A DNA stretch of 55,628 nt from an uncultured Duncaniella sp. (lineage in GTDB: Bacteria; Bacteroidota; Bacteroidia; Bacteroidales; Muribaculaceae): assembly GCA_910586305.1 (NCBI GenBank), contig CAJUGS010000020.1:1-55628 (forward strand). The letters are read 5' to 3'. The notes under the pieces are model-generated. The model was given only the letters and a program-made list of their open reading frames with translations, ran no database searches and had not been told where the DNA came from. Made by a program: the position numbers and the translations under genes. Shown here piece by piece: positions 33,750 to 43,139 of this stretch (its first letter is position 1; each line of letters starts with the position of its first letter).

Positions 33750-34601
33750 ATGAACGACTACATAGAAGCCAGATTTTCACTCTCTCCATGTACAGAAACG
33801 CACACCGATATTCTCGCCTCACTCCTTGCCGACGAGGGTTTTGAGAGTTTTGTGCCCGACTCCGAAGGTCTTACCGCCTATATCAAGAAGGAAGACTACG
33901 ACCCTGAAAGGGTGAAACAAGTAATAGTCGACTTCCCCATGGAAGCCGACTTCAGCTATTCATTCAAAATCGTAGAAGGACGTGACTGGAATGCCGAATG
34001 GGAAAAGAACTATTTCAAACCCATCGTAATCGATGATTTATGCGTGATCCATTCCACATTCCATCGCGATATACCCGAGTGTCGCTATGATATTGTGATT
34101 GATCCCAAAATGGCTTTCGGCACAGGCCACCATGCCACCACATCACTCATGCTTCGCCGCCTTCTGTCAATGGAGCTTTCGGGGCTTAAAGTTGTTGATA
34201 TGGGCACAGGGACTGGAATCCTCGCCATCCTCGCTGCCATGCGTGGAGCCGCATCAATCGACGCTATCGAGATTGACGAGTTCGCATATACAAATGCAAT
34301 TGAGAATGTGCGCCTCAACGAGGCCCAGAACATATCCCTGCACCTTGGCGACGCCTCCACTCTTGCAACAATACGCGACATCGACTTGTTCATCGCAAAT
34401 ATCAACCGCAACATCATCACAGCTGATCTTCCGGCCTATGTGGACACACTTTCACCCGGAGCCACTATGTTGCTGAGCGGATTCTACGAAGAGGATGTTC
34501 CTGTTATTATGAAAACGGCTGAGATACTCGGACTCAAATACGTCGATCACACTACTGTACAAGATCGTTGGACATCACTTCGACTTGTTTTTCAGCCGTG
34601 A
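33750..34601 (+). CDS. prmA: Ribosomal protein L11 methyltransferase
   Basis: A cytosolic AdoMet-dependent enzyme of 283 residues that trimethylates ribosomal protein L11. The N-terminal substrate-recognition domain (about 1-90) is followed by the Rossmann-fold domain with DPKMAFGTGHHATT, VVDMGTGTGILAI and LFIANINRN (the NxNR-type segment near the active site). The chosen ATG at 33750 gives the family's normal beginning; the longer frame reading back into the previous gene has no support. It is convergent with the CPBP gene, with which it overlaps by 27 bases. Confidence 0.95.
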   Translation: MNDYIEARFSLSPCTETHTDILASLLADEGFESFVPDSEGLTAYIKKEDYDPERVKQVIVDFPMEADFSYSFKIVEGRDWNAEWEKNYFKPIVIDDLCVIHSTFHRDIPECRYDIVIDPKMAFGTGHHATTSLMLRRLLSMELSGLKVVDMGTGTGILAILAAMRGAASIDAIEIDEFAYTNAIENVRLNEAQNISLHLGDASTLATIRDIDLFIANINRNIITADLPAYVDTLSPGATMLLSGFYEEDVPVIMKTAEILGLKYVDHTTVQDRWTSLRLVFQP

Positions 34602-35453
34602 AGAACGTCTGGAAAGCGCATAAAGAAAAACCGCAGACAAGACGATTGAAAAAGACATAAGGGATAATGAATCTGTCCCTATCCTATCCACCCCGGCTAT
34701 CGATGAGTCGGGGTTAATTTTTGTATACCAGCTTGTCACAACCACTATCGTATTGTTTAGCGCGTGCACAGCCACCGGAAGCCACAACGAACCGGACCAG
34801 TATAGCAGATAGCCAAAGAAAGCTCCGAGAATCAGACGTGGGAAGAAACCGAAAAACTGGAAGTGAAAAATACTGAATATAATAGCAGTAATCCAGATTG
34901 CAGAGTGGGCATTCAGCTTTTCAGAAGCAAGCAACCTCTGCATTGTCCCGCGAAAATAAATTTCTTCACTTAATCCGGCAAGTATGCCTATGAGAAATAT
35001 ACTCACAACAAGATCTCCGACAGTGCTTCCGCCAAGTAGTGTCTCAACAGACCTGCGAGCGTTCTCTTCAGTCATTCTCATCCATGATTCAACATCATGC
35101 AGCGAATCAGGAAGAGTCAGTGATTCATTCCACATCACAATGGCATTCATTACCGGCATAGATACAATCATCACAGCAACAGCATAAAGCAGAAGACGCA
35201 TATCCGGTCTACGTTCTGTCTCAAGCAGTCTGTCCGGACGATTAGTTACCATTGCAGCTGTGAGGATAGCAGGAAGAATGAAAACCAATATATCTTGAAC
35301 AACAGTTGCTATACGCAAAGACTTTGTCGTAACTCCACTATGGGTCAACACACCCATCAGTAGTCCTGCAACCACGAGTCCAAAAAGGGAAAATAACAAT
35401 AGCTGGAATAGTCGTCCCACATAACCAGGACGAAGATTAGGGAATGAATTCAT
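34575..35453 (-). CDS. CPBP-family intramembrane glutamic endopeptidase (Abi/CAAX type)
   Basis: A 292-residue membrane protein with about eight helices. The active-site set of the family is present: Glu163-Glu164 with Arg168 (SEEIYFRG), His197 (SIFHFQFFGF) and His230 with Asn234 (HALNN). In bacteria such proteases act in bacteriocin immunity, protein maturation or regulated proteolysis; its target is unknown. The ATG overlaps the trmN6 stop by four bases, and its 3' end overlaps prmA by 27 bases on the opposite strand. Confidence 0.9.
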   Translation of the reverse strand: MNSFPNLRPGYVGRLFQLLLFSLFGLVVAGLLMGVLTHSGVTTKSLRIATVVQDILVFILPAILTAAMVTNRPDRLLETERRPDMRLLLYAVAVMIVSMPVMNAIVMWNESLTLPDSLHDVESWMRMTEENARRSVETLLGGSTVGDLVVSIFLIGILAGLSEEIYFRGTMQRLLASEKLNAHSAIWITAIIFSIFHFQFFGFFPRLILGAFFGYLLYWSGSLWLPVAVHALNNTIVVVTSWYTKINPDSSIAGVDRIGTDSLSLMSFSIVLSAVFLYALSRRSSRLKNKSK

Positions 35454-36157
35454 CGGTCAAGATAGAAATCGGATGTTAGTTTTCTGTATTGATCTGTCAG
35501 ATTATTATTAAAGTCTCGGATTATCACTGGGATATCAGATATATGCTCTTTTATACCTCTTCCGGCCTGAAACATCACCCTCATGGCCTTACGACCCTCT
35601 CTTGAGAAAACCAAAGCCCTTCGTCGAACATCAAGACGATGGAGCGAGAGTTGAAATTCAATTTCATCAATCCTCGAAGCAGGAGCGATGAACGCAAGAG
35701 TGTCTTCCGGAGTTGATATCAATCTATCGGCAAGCTCTATAAGACTGTTTACCTCAAATCCTTCGCCATGACGTGCCAGCGAGCGATCGGCATCGGGAGA
35801 ACGGAGAGTTTCGTTAAAAAAGGGCGGATTGGATATAATCAGAAGAGGAGATGGTAGAGTATCTCGATTCATCGACAACACATCGCCACATGATATTTCC
35901 ACCCTGTCAGACCACGGAGATTTACCGACATTGTTTTTTGCGTCACCACAGGCCTCCATGTCTATATCGACTCCAATAATCTTTGCACAATGATTACGCT
36001 GAGCCATCATCAGTGATATAATTCCCGATCCGCAACCGGCATCAATTATACTTGCAGCAGTCGAACACTCAACCCACGCTCCAAGAAGCACGCCGTCGGT
36101 ACCGACCTTCATCCCACAATGGCTGTCATCAATTTCAAATTGTTTGAATGTAAACAT
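35450..36157 (-). CDS. trmN6: tRNA1(Val) (adenine37-N6)-methyltransferase
   Basis: A 235-residue AdoMet-dependent methyltransferase of the YfiC/TrmN6 family, which modifies A37 of tRNA-Val. The start MFTFKQFEIDDSHCGMKV with VGTDGVLLGAW is characteristic, followed by motif I (IIDAGCGSGIISLMMA), GVDID, and the catalytic SNPPFF. The ATG at 36157 lies one base after the PCMD-gene stop (TGATATG); a longer in-frame start at 36184 would overlap that gene and adds nothing recognisable. Confidence 0.92.
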   Translation of the reverse strand: MFTFKQFEIDDSHCGMKVGTDGVLLGAWVECSTAASIIDAGCGSGIISLMMAQRNHCAKIIGVDIDMEACGDAKNNVGKSPWSDRVEISCGDVLSMNRDTLPSPLLIISNPPFFNETLRSPDADRSLARHGEGFEVNSLIELADRLISTPEDTLAFIAPASRIDEIEFQLSLHRLDVRRRALVFSREGRKAMRVMFQAGRGIKEHISDIPVIIRDFNNNLTDQYRKLTSDFYLDR

Positions 36158-36158
36158 A

Positions 36159-37115
36159 TCAGAATCCAAAGCCGGCGTTATCAATATACAGTGTCAGTCC
36201 CGGAGTACCTTCATAAGGAAGTCCATTACCCGCAGAAAACATCACAATTACATGAGTAGGCTTAGCATCTGCACTATCCCATCCCTCTTCAACCACAGGA
36301 ACCATGTTTCCCTTGGAGTTTTTTGCATAGTATGCATTATTGCCTGAACGCAGAGCCAAATACGGGGCATAACCGGCTTTTTTTGATGCATCACCATACA
36401 CAAGGGCAAGCTTATATTTCCTGACCCAAGGCGAACTACTGTCAAACAGTTTCCCACCCGTGGCCACTCTCTTGGCATGAATATTGCCCTGCGCATCCTC
36501 CCAACGACGCTGCAGGAAAACAAACACCACTCCTTCATCTCGACCCGAAAGCTTTTTCTGCGGACCAAAACCCGTGGCTTTGATTTTATAGTCTACATTT
36601 GGCATATCAACCTTGTAGTCAAAGACAAGTGACTTAGGCCTCTTCGTATAGGCCATCCCCATATCCATTTTGCTATAAGGGTTAGATGTAGAGGTCACGG
36701 GTTCAATCATGTGGCCAAGAAACATTGATCCGGCCACCATGACTTTCATATTAATGAGCCCAAGCACCTTTACCTCCTCAAGAAGAGATGCAAGTTTAGC
36801 ACATTTTCCATAACCGGGATCATCGGCAGGAAATACCGCACAGGAACCTTTGACTATTCCGGAAACTTTTGCATATACGTTGCTCGTTCCCCACGGTGAA
36901 CCACCAAGAGAACCGTAAGGCTTATTACCGGTAATGGTCTGCGTCGGCCCCACCTCATAAAGATTGATCTCATGTCCGCCTATCACAGCAGACTCATGAA
37001 TCTCACGAGTCACCCACTGGTTGAAATTACCATATTTAATTTGCTCTACCTGAGCTGATGCACCTTGCGATAAGAAAGCGAGGAGCATGATGATTATAAT
37101 TGATGGTCGTCTCAT
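36159..37115 (-). CDS. PCMD-domain envelope protein (putative carbohydrate metabolism)
   Basis: A 318-residue exported protein with a signal peptide (residues about 1-22, ending QGASAQ). The rest matches the PCMD pattern seen in Bacteroidota: FNQWVTREIHESAVIGG, LYEVGPT, GSPWGTSNVYAKV, KVLGLINMKVMVAGSMFLGH and PKSLVFDYKVD. The molecular function of the domain is not established; a beta-sandwich for carbohydrate contact has been suggested. I chose the ATG at 37115 because the longer frame starts within the promoter. It heads an operon with trmN6 and the CPBP protease. Confidence 0.85.
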   Translation of the reverse strand: MRRPSIIIIMLLAFLSQGASAQVEQIKYGNFNQWVTREIHESAVIGGHEINLYEVGPTQTITGNKPYGSLGGSPWGTSNVYAKVSGIVKGSCAVFPADDPGYGKCAKLASLLEEVKVLGLINMKVMVAGSMFLGHMIEPVTSTSNPYSKMDMGMAYTKRPKSLVFDYKVDMPNVDYKIKATGFGPQKKLSGRDEGVVFVFLQRRWEDAQGNIHAKRVATGGKLFDSSSPWVRKYKLALVYGDASKKAGYAPYLALRSGNNAYYAKNSKGNMVPVVEEGWDSADAKPTHVIVMFSAGNGLPYEGTPGLTLYIDNAGFGF

Positions 37116-37142
37116 AAACAATAGTCTTTTTTTAATAAACAT

Positions 37143-37150
37143 CAAAGGTA
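37143..37150 (-). promoter_or_regulatory. -7 box, PCMD-trmN6-CPBP operon
   Basis: The minus strand reads TACCTTTG, a perfect TAnnTTTG box, 27 bases before the ATG at 37115. Confidence 0.65.
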
Positions 37151-37234
37151 ATGAAAAAGACTGCGATTCATGAAAAAAGATTCTGCAATAGCTCCATTTT
37201 GCTCAGAAAATCTGCTGAAACAGACAACTTTTCA

Positions 37235-38590
37235 CTAAAGTTTCACTTTAAAAAATGTTCTTCTCAGTAGAATCGAGGCTACGATCAAGGCACCCGAGAA
37301 GCTGTAATATACTCCAAGATTGCCAAGATTCAATCCCTTGGCAAGGAACAACAGAAACGGGACGCCTACAATAAGATAACTTACTATTGAAATCCACAAC
37401 AAAGGTTTGACATGAGATGTGCCGCGCAAAGCGTTGACATAGGTAAGTTGGTAGGCGTCGGCATACTGATAGAGCACCATCGGAGGTATAAGTGTGAGCG
37501 CTATTGTCACGACATCCTGATCCGGCGTGAATACACTTATCAGATGCGACCCGCCGAATATGAAAATCGACGACGCAATGGTAGCAAGAAGCAGATTAAG
37601 CCGTAACCCGGCGGAAGTGATACGGTATACACCTGTCAAATCTCTAAGACCTGTATAATTAGCGACGCGTATCGAGGTGGCTATACCAAAGCTGATATAC
37701 GTCATGAATCCCAGCTGAGATATAGTGTTGACAACCTGGTAGGAGGCAAGTTGGAGTTTGCCAAACCAGCCTGAAACAATGGTACCGAAACTCCACAGAA
37801 AACATTCGATTCCACTCTGAATCATCAGCGGATAGGATGTCCTCCAGATCTTCATCCTTGTCTCATGATTCTGCACAGAGGTGGAGTTGTTACGCTCACT
37901 CACATACTTACGGTAACGTCTTGAGACAAAAATAAACGATAAGATACCGACCATGGAGATATATCGTGCCGTCATGGTACTGAGTCCTGCTCCAACAAGT
38001 CCAAGCTCTGGCATACCGAAGTTACCGTATATAAAGATGTAATTACCGGCTATGTTTATAGCATTTGCACACAATATCATCCACATAGGAGTTGCGGTGT
38101 CGGTCGTACCATTGGCTGTCTGCTGGCAACAATTAAACACAGCCATAGGCAAAAGTGTAGCGAGGACAATCAGATAATATTGTCTGACCAAGGGCATGAT
38201 TTCCTCAGGTTGGCCGAAAAGGTCAAGAAAGAAATACAACCCACCCATTATAATGGTAAATGCGACTGAAACCATTATATTTACCTGCATTCCACACTTG
38301 AACGTCACACCTACATTGCGGTTTTCACCACGACTGTATAGCGCACCAATTATCGGTGTCATTCCCGATGCGAATCCAATCTGCATAATCGTGGCAAGGA
38401 AAAAGAGAGAATTAACAAATGCCGAGGCAGCAAGTTCGTTAGTTCCATAGCTTCCCACCATTATAGTATCTGCGAAATTGACGACAATGATTCCCAACTG
38501 TGTTACAAACACAGGCATTCCAAGTCGAAACAGATTTCGATATTCGGGCTTATATTCTTTCCAGGAACTGCTTAATGATATCAAATTCAT
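37235..38590 (-). CDS. MATE-family efflux transporter (NorM-like)
   Basis: A 451-residue inner-membrane exporter with about 12 helices. MATE signatures are GMPVFVTQLGIIVVNFADTIMVG in helix 1, the GFASGMTPIIGALYSRGE stretch, and the QTANGTTDTATPMWMILCANAINI segment. Such proteins expel drugs or cationic metabolites using sodium or proton gradients; the substrate here is unknown. The ATG overlaps the stop of the upstream flippase gene by four bases, placing it at the end of an operon. Confidence 0.92.
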   Translation of the reverse strand: MNLISLSSSWKEYKPEYRNLFRLGMPVFVTQLGIIVVNFADTIMVGSYGTNELAASAFVNSLFFLATIMQIGFASGMTPIIGALYSRGENRNVGVTFKCGMQVNIMVSVAFTIIMGGLYFFLDLFGQPEEIMPLVRQYYLIVLATLLPMAVFNCCQQTANGTTDTATPMWMILCANAINIAGNYIFIYGNFGMPELGLVGAGLSTMTARYISMVGILSFIFVSRRYRKYVSERNNSTSVQNHETRMKIWRTSYPLMIQSGIECFLWSFGTIVSGWFGKLQLASYQVVNTISQLGFMTYISFGIATSIRVANYTGLRDLTGVYRITSAGLRLNLLLATIASSIFIFGGSHLISVFTPDQDVVTIALTLIPPMVLYQYADAYQLTYVNALRGTSHVKPLLWISIVSYLIVGVPFLLFLAKGLNLGNLGVYYSFSGALIVASILLRRTFFKVKL

Positions 38591-40071
38591 TTTCTTCTGA
38601 ATATGTAGGACAAGACATCGTGCTGAATGCGCGACTTAAACAAATAGTTGACACCGAGATAGACAATAAGAAATATCACACTCTGTGCTACGCATAGGAG
38701 AAGAGGGGGAAGAGATAAAGAGAGAAGGAATACAGGAACAACAAGACTGACAGCTGTAAGGGCAACATATGGCACCATATCAAGCAGATATTGCGACAGT
38801 CCACGCCCGGTAAGTCTGACAGCTATAAGAAGTGTCACACCCCATGTCAGAGCGGTTGCGGCCGCCTGCCCCCAAAGAAATATCTCGAGACCGGCTACAG
38901 GATTCTCTTGAGTCGATACAGAAATCCCAGGAAGGGTAACAACTATAGCCAAGAGAGCCACTATATCGCGAAAAGCCTCTGAATAGACCAGTGTTTTTGA
39001 CTTTCCGAGCGAAAGAATGAAATTACTATACAGCAGCGTCAAGACTGTGAACACACCACGAAGCAACAAGATTTGGAATAGCGTAATCGATGCATCCCAT
39101 TTCGTGGAAAATAAAGTGTGGAATATGGGAGTGGCCATCACAGAAAGAAGTCCCATCGCCGGAAATACAAGATAAGATGTAAGTCGATGAGTCTTCCCAC
39201 ATATTCTCGCAAAGCGTTCGGCATCATCCTGCACGCCCGACAGAAGAGGAAGGAAAGTGGATGTCAATGTCTGAGAGAGAGACATCACACCCATTTTGCT
39301 CCACTTATCGGCCTGAGTAAAATAACCCAGTGGCACAAGACCGGCTCGATTACCTATAAAAAAAGAATAAATATTCTGAAACACCGTGTTGAGGAGCGAC
39401 GTCAACATTACTCCGGAACCAACAGAGAAGTAGCTCCGTAGCACAGACCATGAAAACCGCATGAGCGGTCTCCACGAGCTTGTGAGCCATAATATCAGAC
39501 TCTTTACTCCGGCAAGGGTTATAGTCTGCCATACTATGGCCCAAGCACCACTACCTGCAACTGCGAGCCCTATACCGACAGCCGCAGCTGCCACAAGTCC
39601 GAGAGAGTTGCTAACTGCGATCATTTTCACGTCCATCTTCTTCATCAGACGATTGGTCTGCACAATGGCCGAGGCATTGATGATAAAGGAAAGGAACATC
39701 ACCCTCGACAAAGGTACAAGCCGCATATCTCCCTGAAATACAGATGCAATCCAAGGAGCGAGGAAGAAAAGAACAACGTATAGTCCACAGGCAATAGCAA
39801 GATTGAACCACAGCACTGTAGAATAGTCGAGCCGTGTTGGTGATTTTCGTTGAATAAGTGCCGAAGAGAAACCACTGTCGACAAAAAGTGAAGCGAATGC
39901 CTGGAATACGAGTATGGCTCCAACAAGACCAAAATCCTCTTGAGAAAGCATACGCGCAAGCACTATACCGGTGACGGCATAGAGCACTTGCGAAGCAACG
40001 CGGTCAATGACATTCCACTTCAGTGTCCGCGCTACTTTAATCTTCAAATCACCTCCCTCGGGCTCTGTCAT
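38587..40071 (-). CDS. Polysaccharide flippase, Wzx/MOP superfamily
   Basis: A 494-residue inner-membrane protein with about 12-14 helices that should flip lipid-linked oligosaccharide across the membrane. The N-terminal helix set (TLKWNVIDRVASQVLYAVTG, VLARMLSQEDFGLVGAI, DSGFSSALIQRK) is typical of lipopolysaccharide/exopolysaccharide exporters. No glycosyltransferases or other polysaccharide genes lie nearby, so it is an orphan. Both ends overlap neighbours by four bases (GIN-domain gene upstream, MATE gene downstream), indicating tight coupling. Confidence 0.9.
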   Translation of the reverse strand: MTEPEGGDLKIKVARTLKWNVIDRVASQVLYAVTGIVLARMLSQEDFGLVGAILVFQAFASLFVDSGFSSALIQRKSPTRLDYSTVLWFNLAIACGLYVVLFFLAPWIASVFQGDMRLVPLSRVMFLSFIINASAIVQTNRLMKKMDVKMIAVSNSLGLVAAAAVGIGLAVAGSGAWAIVWQTITLAGVKSLILWLTSSWRPLMRFSWSVLRSYFSVGSGVMLTSLLNTVFQNIYSFFIGNRAGLVPLGYFTQADKWSKMGVMSLSQTLTSTFLPLLSGVQDDAERFARICGKTHRLTSYLVFPAMGLLSVMATPIFHTLFSTKWDASITLFQILLLRGVFTVLTLLYSNFILSLGKSKTLVYSEAFRDIVALLAIVVTLPGISVSTQENPVAGLEIFLWGQAAATALTWGVTLLIAVRLTGRGLSQYLLDMVPYVALTAVSLVVPVFLLSLSLPPLLLCVAQSVIFLIVYLGVNYLFKSRIQHDVLSYIFRRK

Positions 40072-40766
40072 TCAGCAAGAGGGTTGAGCTTTGGTCCTAC
40101 CGAACGATTCTTGATCTCCGGATGTCCTTTGTAATATATAGCGGTCGAACCCATTCCGAAAATCGACATTTTGTCGACTGCCCACACACCTACCGAACCG
40201 GTACCTGAACAGTTAATGGAGACATTTTGGGCTTTTAGAGCATCAGCCTGTATTACGCCAGTGCCAACAAATTTCACACTTAGCTTATCGCATACACCCG
40301 AGGCAACAAGCTGACCGTGACCCAAGCGAAGACTCAGTTTTATTTCATTGGCCTGGATGTCACGGGCAACGAGAGTACCGTTCCCCTCCACAATGCCTTC
40401 AAATTTCGGTCCCATACTCACTGACATCACTCTAAGTGTAGAGTCTGAATTGTTTTCAGCTTTAATGAGGTATTTAGAATAGAGTTTTACCGTAGGAAGT
40501 GGGCCTGTAGGTGGATTATCAGCCGATATCCGCACAGTAAGTTTGGTGTTGTTGCGGTCGAAGATAAAAGAAGAGGCCACCGACGGCGCACAAGTAAACA
40601 CTGCATATCCGGCCGAATCAGCAGAACTTGAATAGTCGATATTCAGACCGTCAAGTACTTTAAGTTCTGTAAAATCACCTATTTTCAATCGATACTCTCC
40701 CATCGACTGTGCGTGGGAAACTAAGAAAGAAAGAACAACAAGGAGTAGTATGGAAGTTTTTTTCAT
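40068..40766 (-). CDS. GIN-domain (DUF2807) exported protein
   Basis: A 232-residue exported protein with a signal peptide ending near SHAQS. It has the repeating beta pattern of the GIN/DUF2807 domain (FTELKVLDGLNIDYS, LSLRLGHGQLVASG, INCSGTGSVGVWAV) and its characteristic end, GMGSTAIYYKGHPEIK. These right-handed beta structures occur at the Bacteroidota cell surface or periplasm; function is unknown. It lies 35 bases after dusB and overlaps the flippase gene by four bases. Confidence 0.88.
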   Translation of the reverse strand: MKKTSILLLVVLSFLVSHAQSMGEYRLKIGDFTELKVLDGLNIDYSSSADSAGYAVFTCAPSVASSFIFDRNNTKLTVRISADNPPTGPLPTVKLYSKYLIKAENNSDSTLRVMSVSMGPKFEGIVEGNGTLVARDIQANEIKLSLRLGHGQLVASGVCDKLSVKFVGTGVIQADALKAQNVSINCSGTGSVGVWAVDKMSIFGMGSTAIYYKGHPEIKNRSVGPKLNPLAE

Positions 40767-40801
40767 GACTGTGACTATGATTGTGATTGAAATATGATGA
40801 A

Positions 40802-41779
40802 TTATTCTCGTAACGCCTGCACTTCGGCAAGGATTTCCATGAGTTCGTCAAAGGTATCGGCCCGAAGCATCTTGATACGCGTATCTCGGAAATGAGGAAT
40901 TCCCTTGAACAGCGGAGATGCTGCCAGGTGTCGACGTATGTGAAGGATACCGCGATACTCGTCAATCCTGTCGATGCTCTCCTTTACCTGTCGACGGATA
41001 AGGTCAAACTTGACGCTGTCCGAAAGCGGAGCTGGCTCTTCTCCTCTCAATGCCCGGGATATATCGTGGAATATCCATGGCGCTCCTATCGATGCTCTGC
41101 CAACCATAACACCGTCTACACCATAACGGTCAAAAGCACTGACCGCAAGTTCCGGCGAGGTTATATCTCCGTTACCGATAACAGGAATGGTGAGGCGTTG
41201 ATTTTCCTTCACACGGGCTATCATTTCCCAATCGGCCTCTCCTGAATACATCTGAGACCGTGTGCGACCATGAACAGTCAGTGCAGCTATACCACAGTCT
41301 TGGAGTTGCTCGGCAAGCTCGACAATAATCTTGGAATTATGGTCCCATCCAAGCCTTGTTTTCACTGTCACCGGCAACTTGACAGCCTCAACTACAGCAC
41401 GTGTAATGGACAGCATTTTCGGGATATCACGTAGCATTCCTGCTCCGGCACCCTTTCCTGCCACTTTTTTCACCGGACAACCAAAATTGATATCGATTAT
41501 GTCAGGGCCTGCTTGTTCCACTATTTTTGCAGCCTCTACCATTGGCTCAATCTCACGGCCATATATCTGAATAGCCGTCGGTCTCTCGCCAGGGTCGATT
41601 GACAGCTTTCTCACAGTAGTCGGTATATCGCGAATCAACGCGTCGGCACTCACAAATTCAGTGTACACCATCGAGGCACCCTGCTCTTTACAGATAAGGC
41701 GAAAAGAACGATCGGTGACATCCTCCATAGGGGCAAGCATCACCGGGCGTGGTCCAAGGTCGATGTTAGCTATTTTCAT
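40802..41779 (-). CDS. dusB: tRNA-dihydrouridine synthase
   Basis: A 325-residue FMN-dependent cytosolic enzyme that reduces specific uridines in tRNA. Diagnostic segments: MLAPMEDVTDRSFR, the catalytic Cys101 in DINFGCPVKKVAGKGAG, TVKTRLGW, LTVHGRTRSQMYSG and VIGNGDI. Layout and length fit the DusB branch. The ATG at 41779 gives the family's normal N-terminus (MKIANIDLGPRPVML); the longer frame is a false extension. A short minus-strand promoter box sits immediately upstream. Confidence 0.95.
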   Translation of the reverse strand: MKIANIDLGPRPVMLAPMEDVTDRSFRLICKEQGASMVYTEFVSADALIRDIPTTVRKLSIDPGERPTAIQIYGREIEPMVEAAKIVEQAGPDIIDINFGCPVKKVAGKGAGAGMLRDIPKMLSITRAVVEAVKLPVTVKTRLGWDHNSKIIVELAEQLQDCGIAALTVHGRTRSQMYSGEADWEMIARVKENQRLTIPVIGNGDITSPELAVSAFDRYGVDGVMVGRASIGAPWIFHDISRALRGEEPAPLSDSVKFDLIRRQVKESIDRIDEYRGILHIRRHLAASPLFKGIPHFRDTRIKMLRADTFDELMEILAEVQALRE

Positions 41780-41784
41780 AGGTG

Positions 41785-41792
41785 TAAAGATA
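41785..41792 (-). promoter_or_regulatory. Possible -7 box for dusB
   Basis: The minus strand reads TATCTTTA, one base from TAnnTTTG, only five bases before the ATG, which would give a leaderless or near-leaderless mRNA. No convincing -33 element is visible. Confidence 0.4.
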
Positions 41793-41849
41793 CTGTTTTT
41801 TCTCCAATCCGAAGGATAGTTTTGGCAGTAAAGAACAATAAAAACGCAA

Positions 41850-43136
41850 TTAAAACATTTCCTTGAGGTCGGCAATGAGGAAATTACTACCGGCCACCAA
41901 TACGAATCCCTGCTCTCCCACTCTCTCTCGAGCTATGGCAAGTGCCACATTCACATCGTCAACAACCTCTCCATGCAGTCCATATGCAGCAGCCCCAAGG
42001 GCAAGTTCACTGGCCTTGAGACCTCGAGGAACAGAAGGAGTGCAGAAAAACAATTCGACCGAAGCCAGTGACTCGGCAATGTGGCTTAAAATTACTGACA
42101 GGTCTTTATCGGCCACAAAACCCATCACTATAGCCTTCCTATCGCCGGGAGTCTGTAGCACCTGGTCTGTCAGATAATTCCATCCGCCACAGTTGTGACC
42201 AGTATCGGCAATTGTGAGAGGGCTCTCCCCAATCTTGCTCCAACGACCAAACAAATGAGTCAGTTCCACCACTCGTGACATTCCTTCCCGAACAGCAGAA
42301 TCTGTTATCTCGAAACCCAACTGACGCAGGTTTTTTATAACTTCGAACACTGTGGCGGCATTCTTAAACTGGTATTCCCCCTGAAGCTCTCCCCTCACGA
42401 TACCGAACGGCGTATCAGGATATATATTTCCGTTATCCGAGACTTTGCCTACCACTTGTGACGCGAAAGAAATCGGAGATTCCTCCTCCGAAGCCTTTGT
42501 GATAAACACACCATCGGTTTCCGGACTTCTCTCTCCTATTACCACCGGAACTCCATGCTTGATTATTCCAGCCTTTTCATATGCAATCTGCTCGAGGGTG
42601 TTTCCGAGAAGTGCAGTATGGTCCATGGAAATGTTTGTAATCACACTTAGAGCCGGTGTGATTATATTAGTACTGTCGAGCCGTCCACCGAGTCCAGTCT
42701 CAATCACAGCGACATCAACCTTACATCTTTTAAAATACTCAAAGGCAAGAGTGGAAGTAAGTTCAAAAAAACTTGGCGACAACTCTGGATGATGTCCTCT
42801 CACAGTCATCCATCGTTCCACAAAATCCACAACATCCTTACAGGGTATTTTTTCTCCGTCGACCCTGATTCGCTCGCGAAAATCATATATGTGTGGCGAT
42901 GTATATAAGCCGGTCTTATAACCGGCACACATCAGCACTGCCGCAATGGTATGTGCAGTCGAGCCTTTGCCATTTGTTCCGGCGATATGAATACATGGAT
43001 AATCTCGCTCCGGGTTTCCGAATAGCGATGCCAGAGCATGAGATGTCTCCAATCCGGGTTTATAAGCTCCCGGGCCGATATGCTGGAACACCGGGAGAGA
43101 GTTGTATAGAAATTCTATAGATTCGTCGTAATTCAT
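41850..43136 (-). CDS. folC: Folylpolyglutamate synthase / dihydrofolate synthase
   Basis: A 428-residue cytosolic Mur-ligase-family enzyme that adds glutamate to folates. The P-loop IHIAGTNGKGSTAH and the next motif YTSPHIYDFRERI are clear, as are ETGLGGRLDSTN and ISMDHTALLGNT with its metal-binding His. The C-terminal domain (about 295-428) carries IADTGHNCGG. It begins three bases after the last chromate-transporter gene, so it looks like the final gene of the metal-efflux operon. Confidence 0.95.
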   Translation of the reverse strand: MNYDESIEFLYNSLPVFQHIGPGAYKPGLETSHALASLFGNPERDYPCIHIAGTNGKGSTAHTIAAVLMCAGYKTGLYTSPHIYDFRERIRVDGEKIPCKDVVDFVERWMTVRGHHPELSPSFFELTSTLAFEYFKRCKVDVAVIETGLGGRLDSTNIITPALSVITNISMDHTALLGNTLEQIAYEKAGIIKHGVPVVIGERSPETDGVFITKASEEESPISFASQVVGKVSDNGNIYPDTPFGIVRGELQGEYQFKNAATVFEVIKNLRQLGFEITDSAVREGMSRVVELTHLFGRWSKIGESPLTIADTGHNCGGWNYLTDQVLQTPGDRKAIVMGFVADKDLSVILSHIAESLASVELFFCTPSVPRGLKASELALGAAAYGLHGEVVDDVNVALAIARERVGEQGFVLVAGSNFLIADLKEMF

Positions 43137-43139
43137 ATG

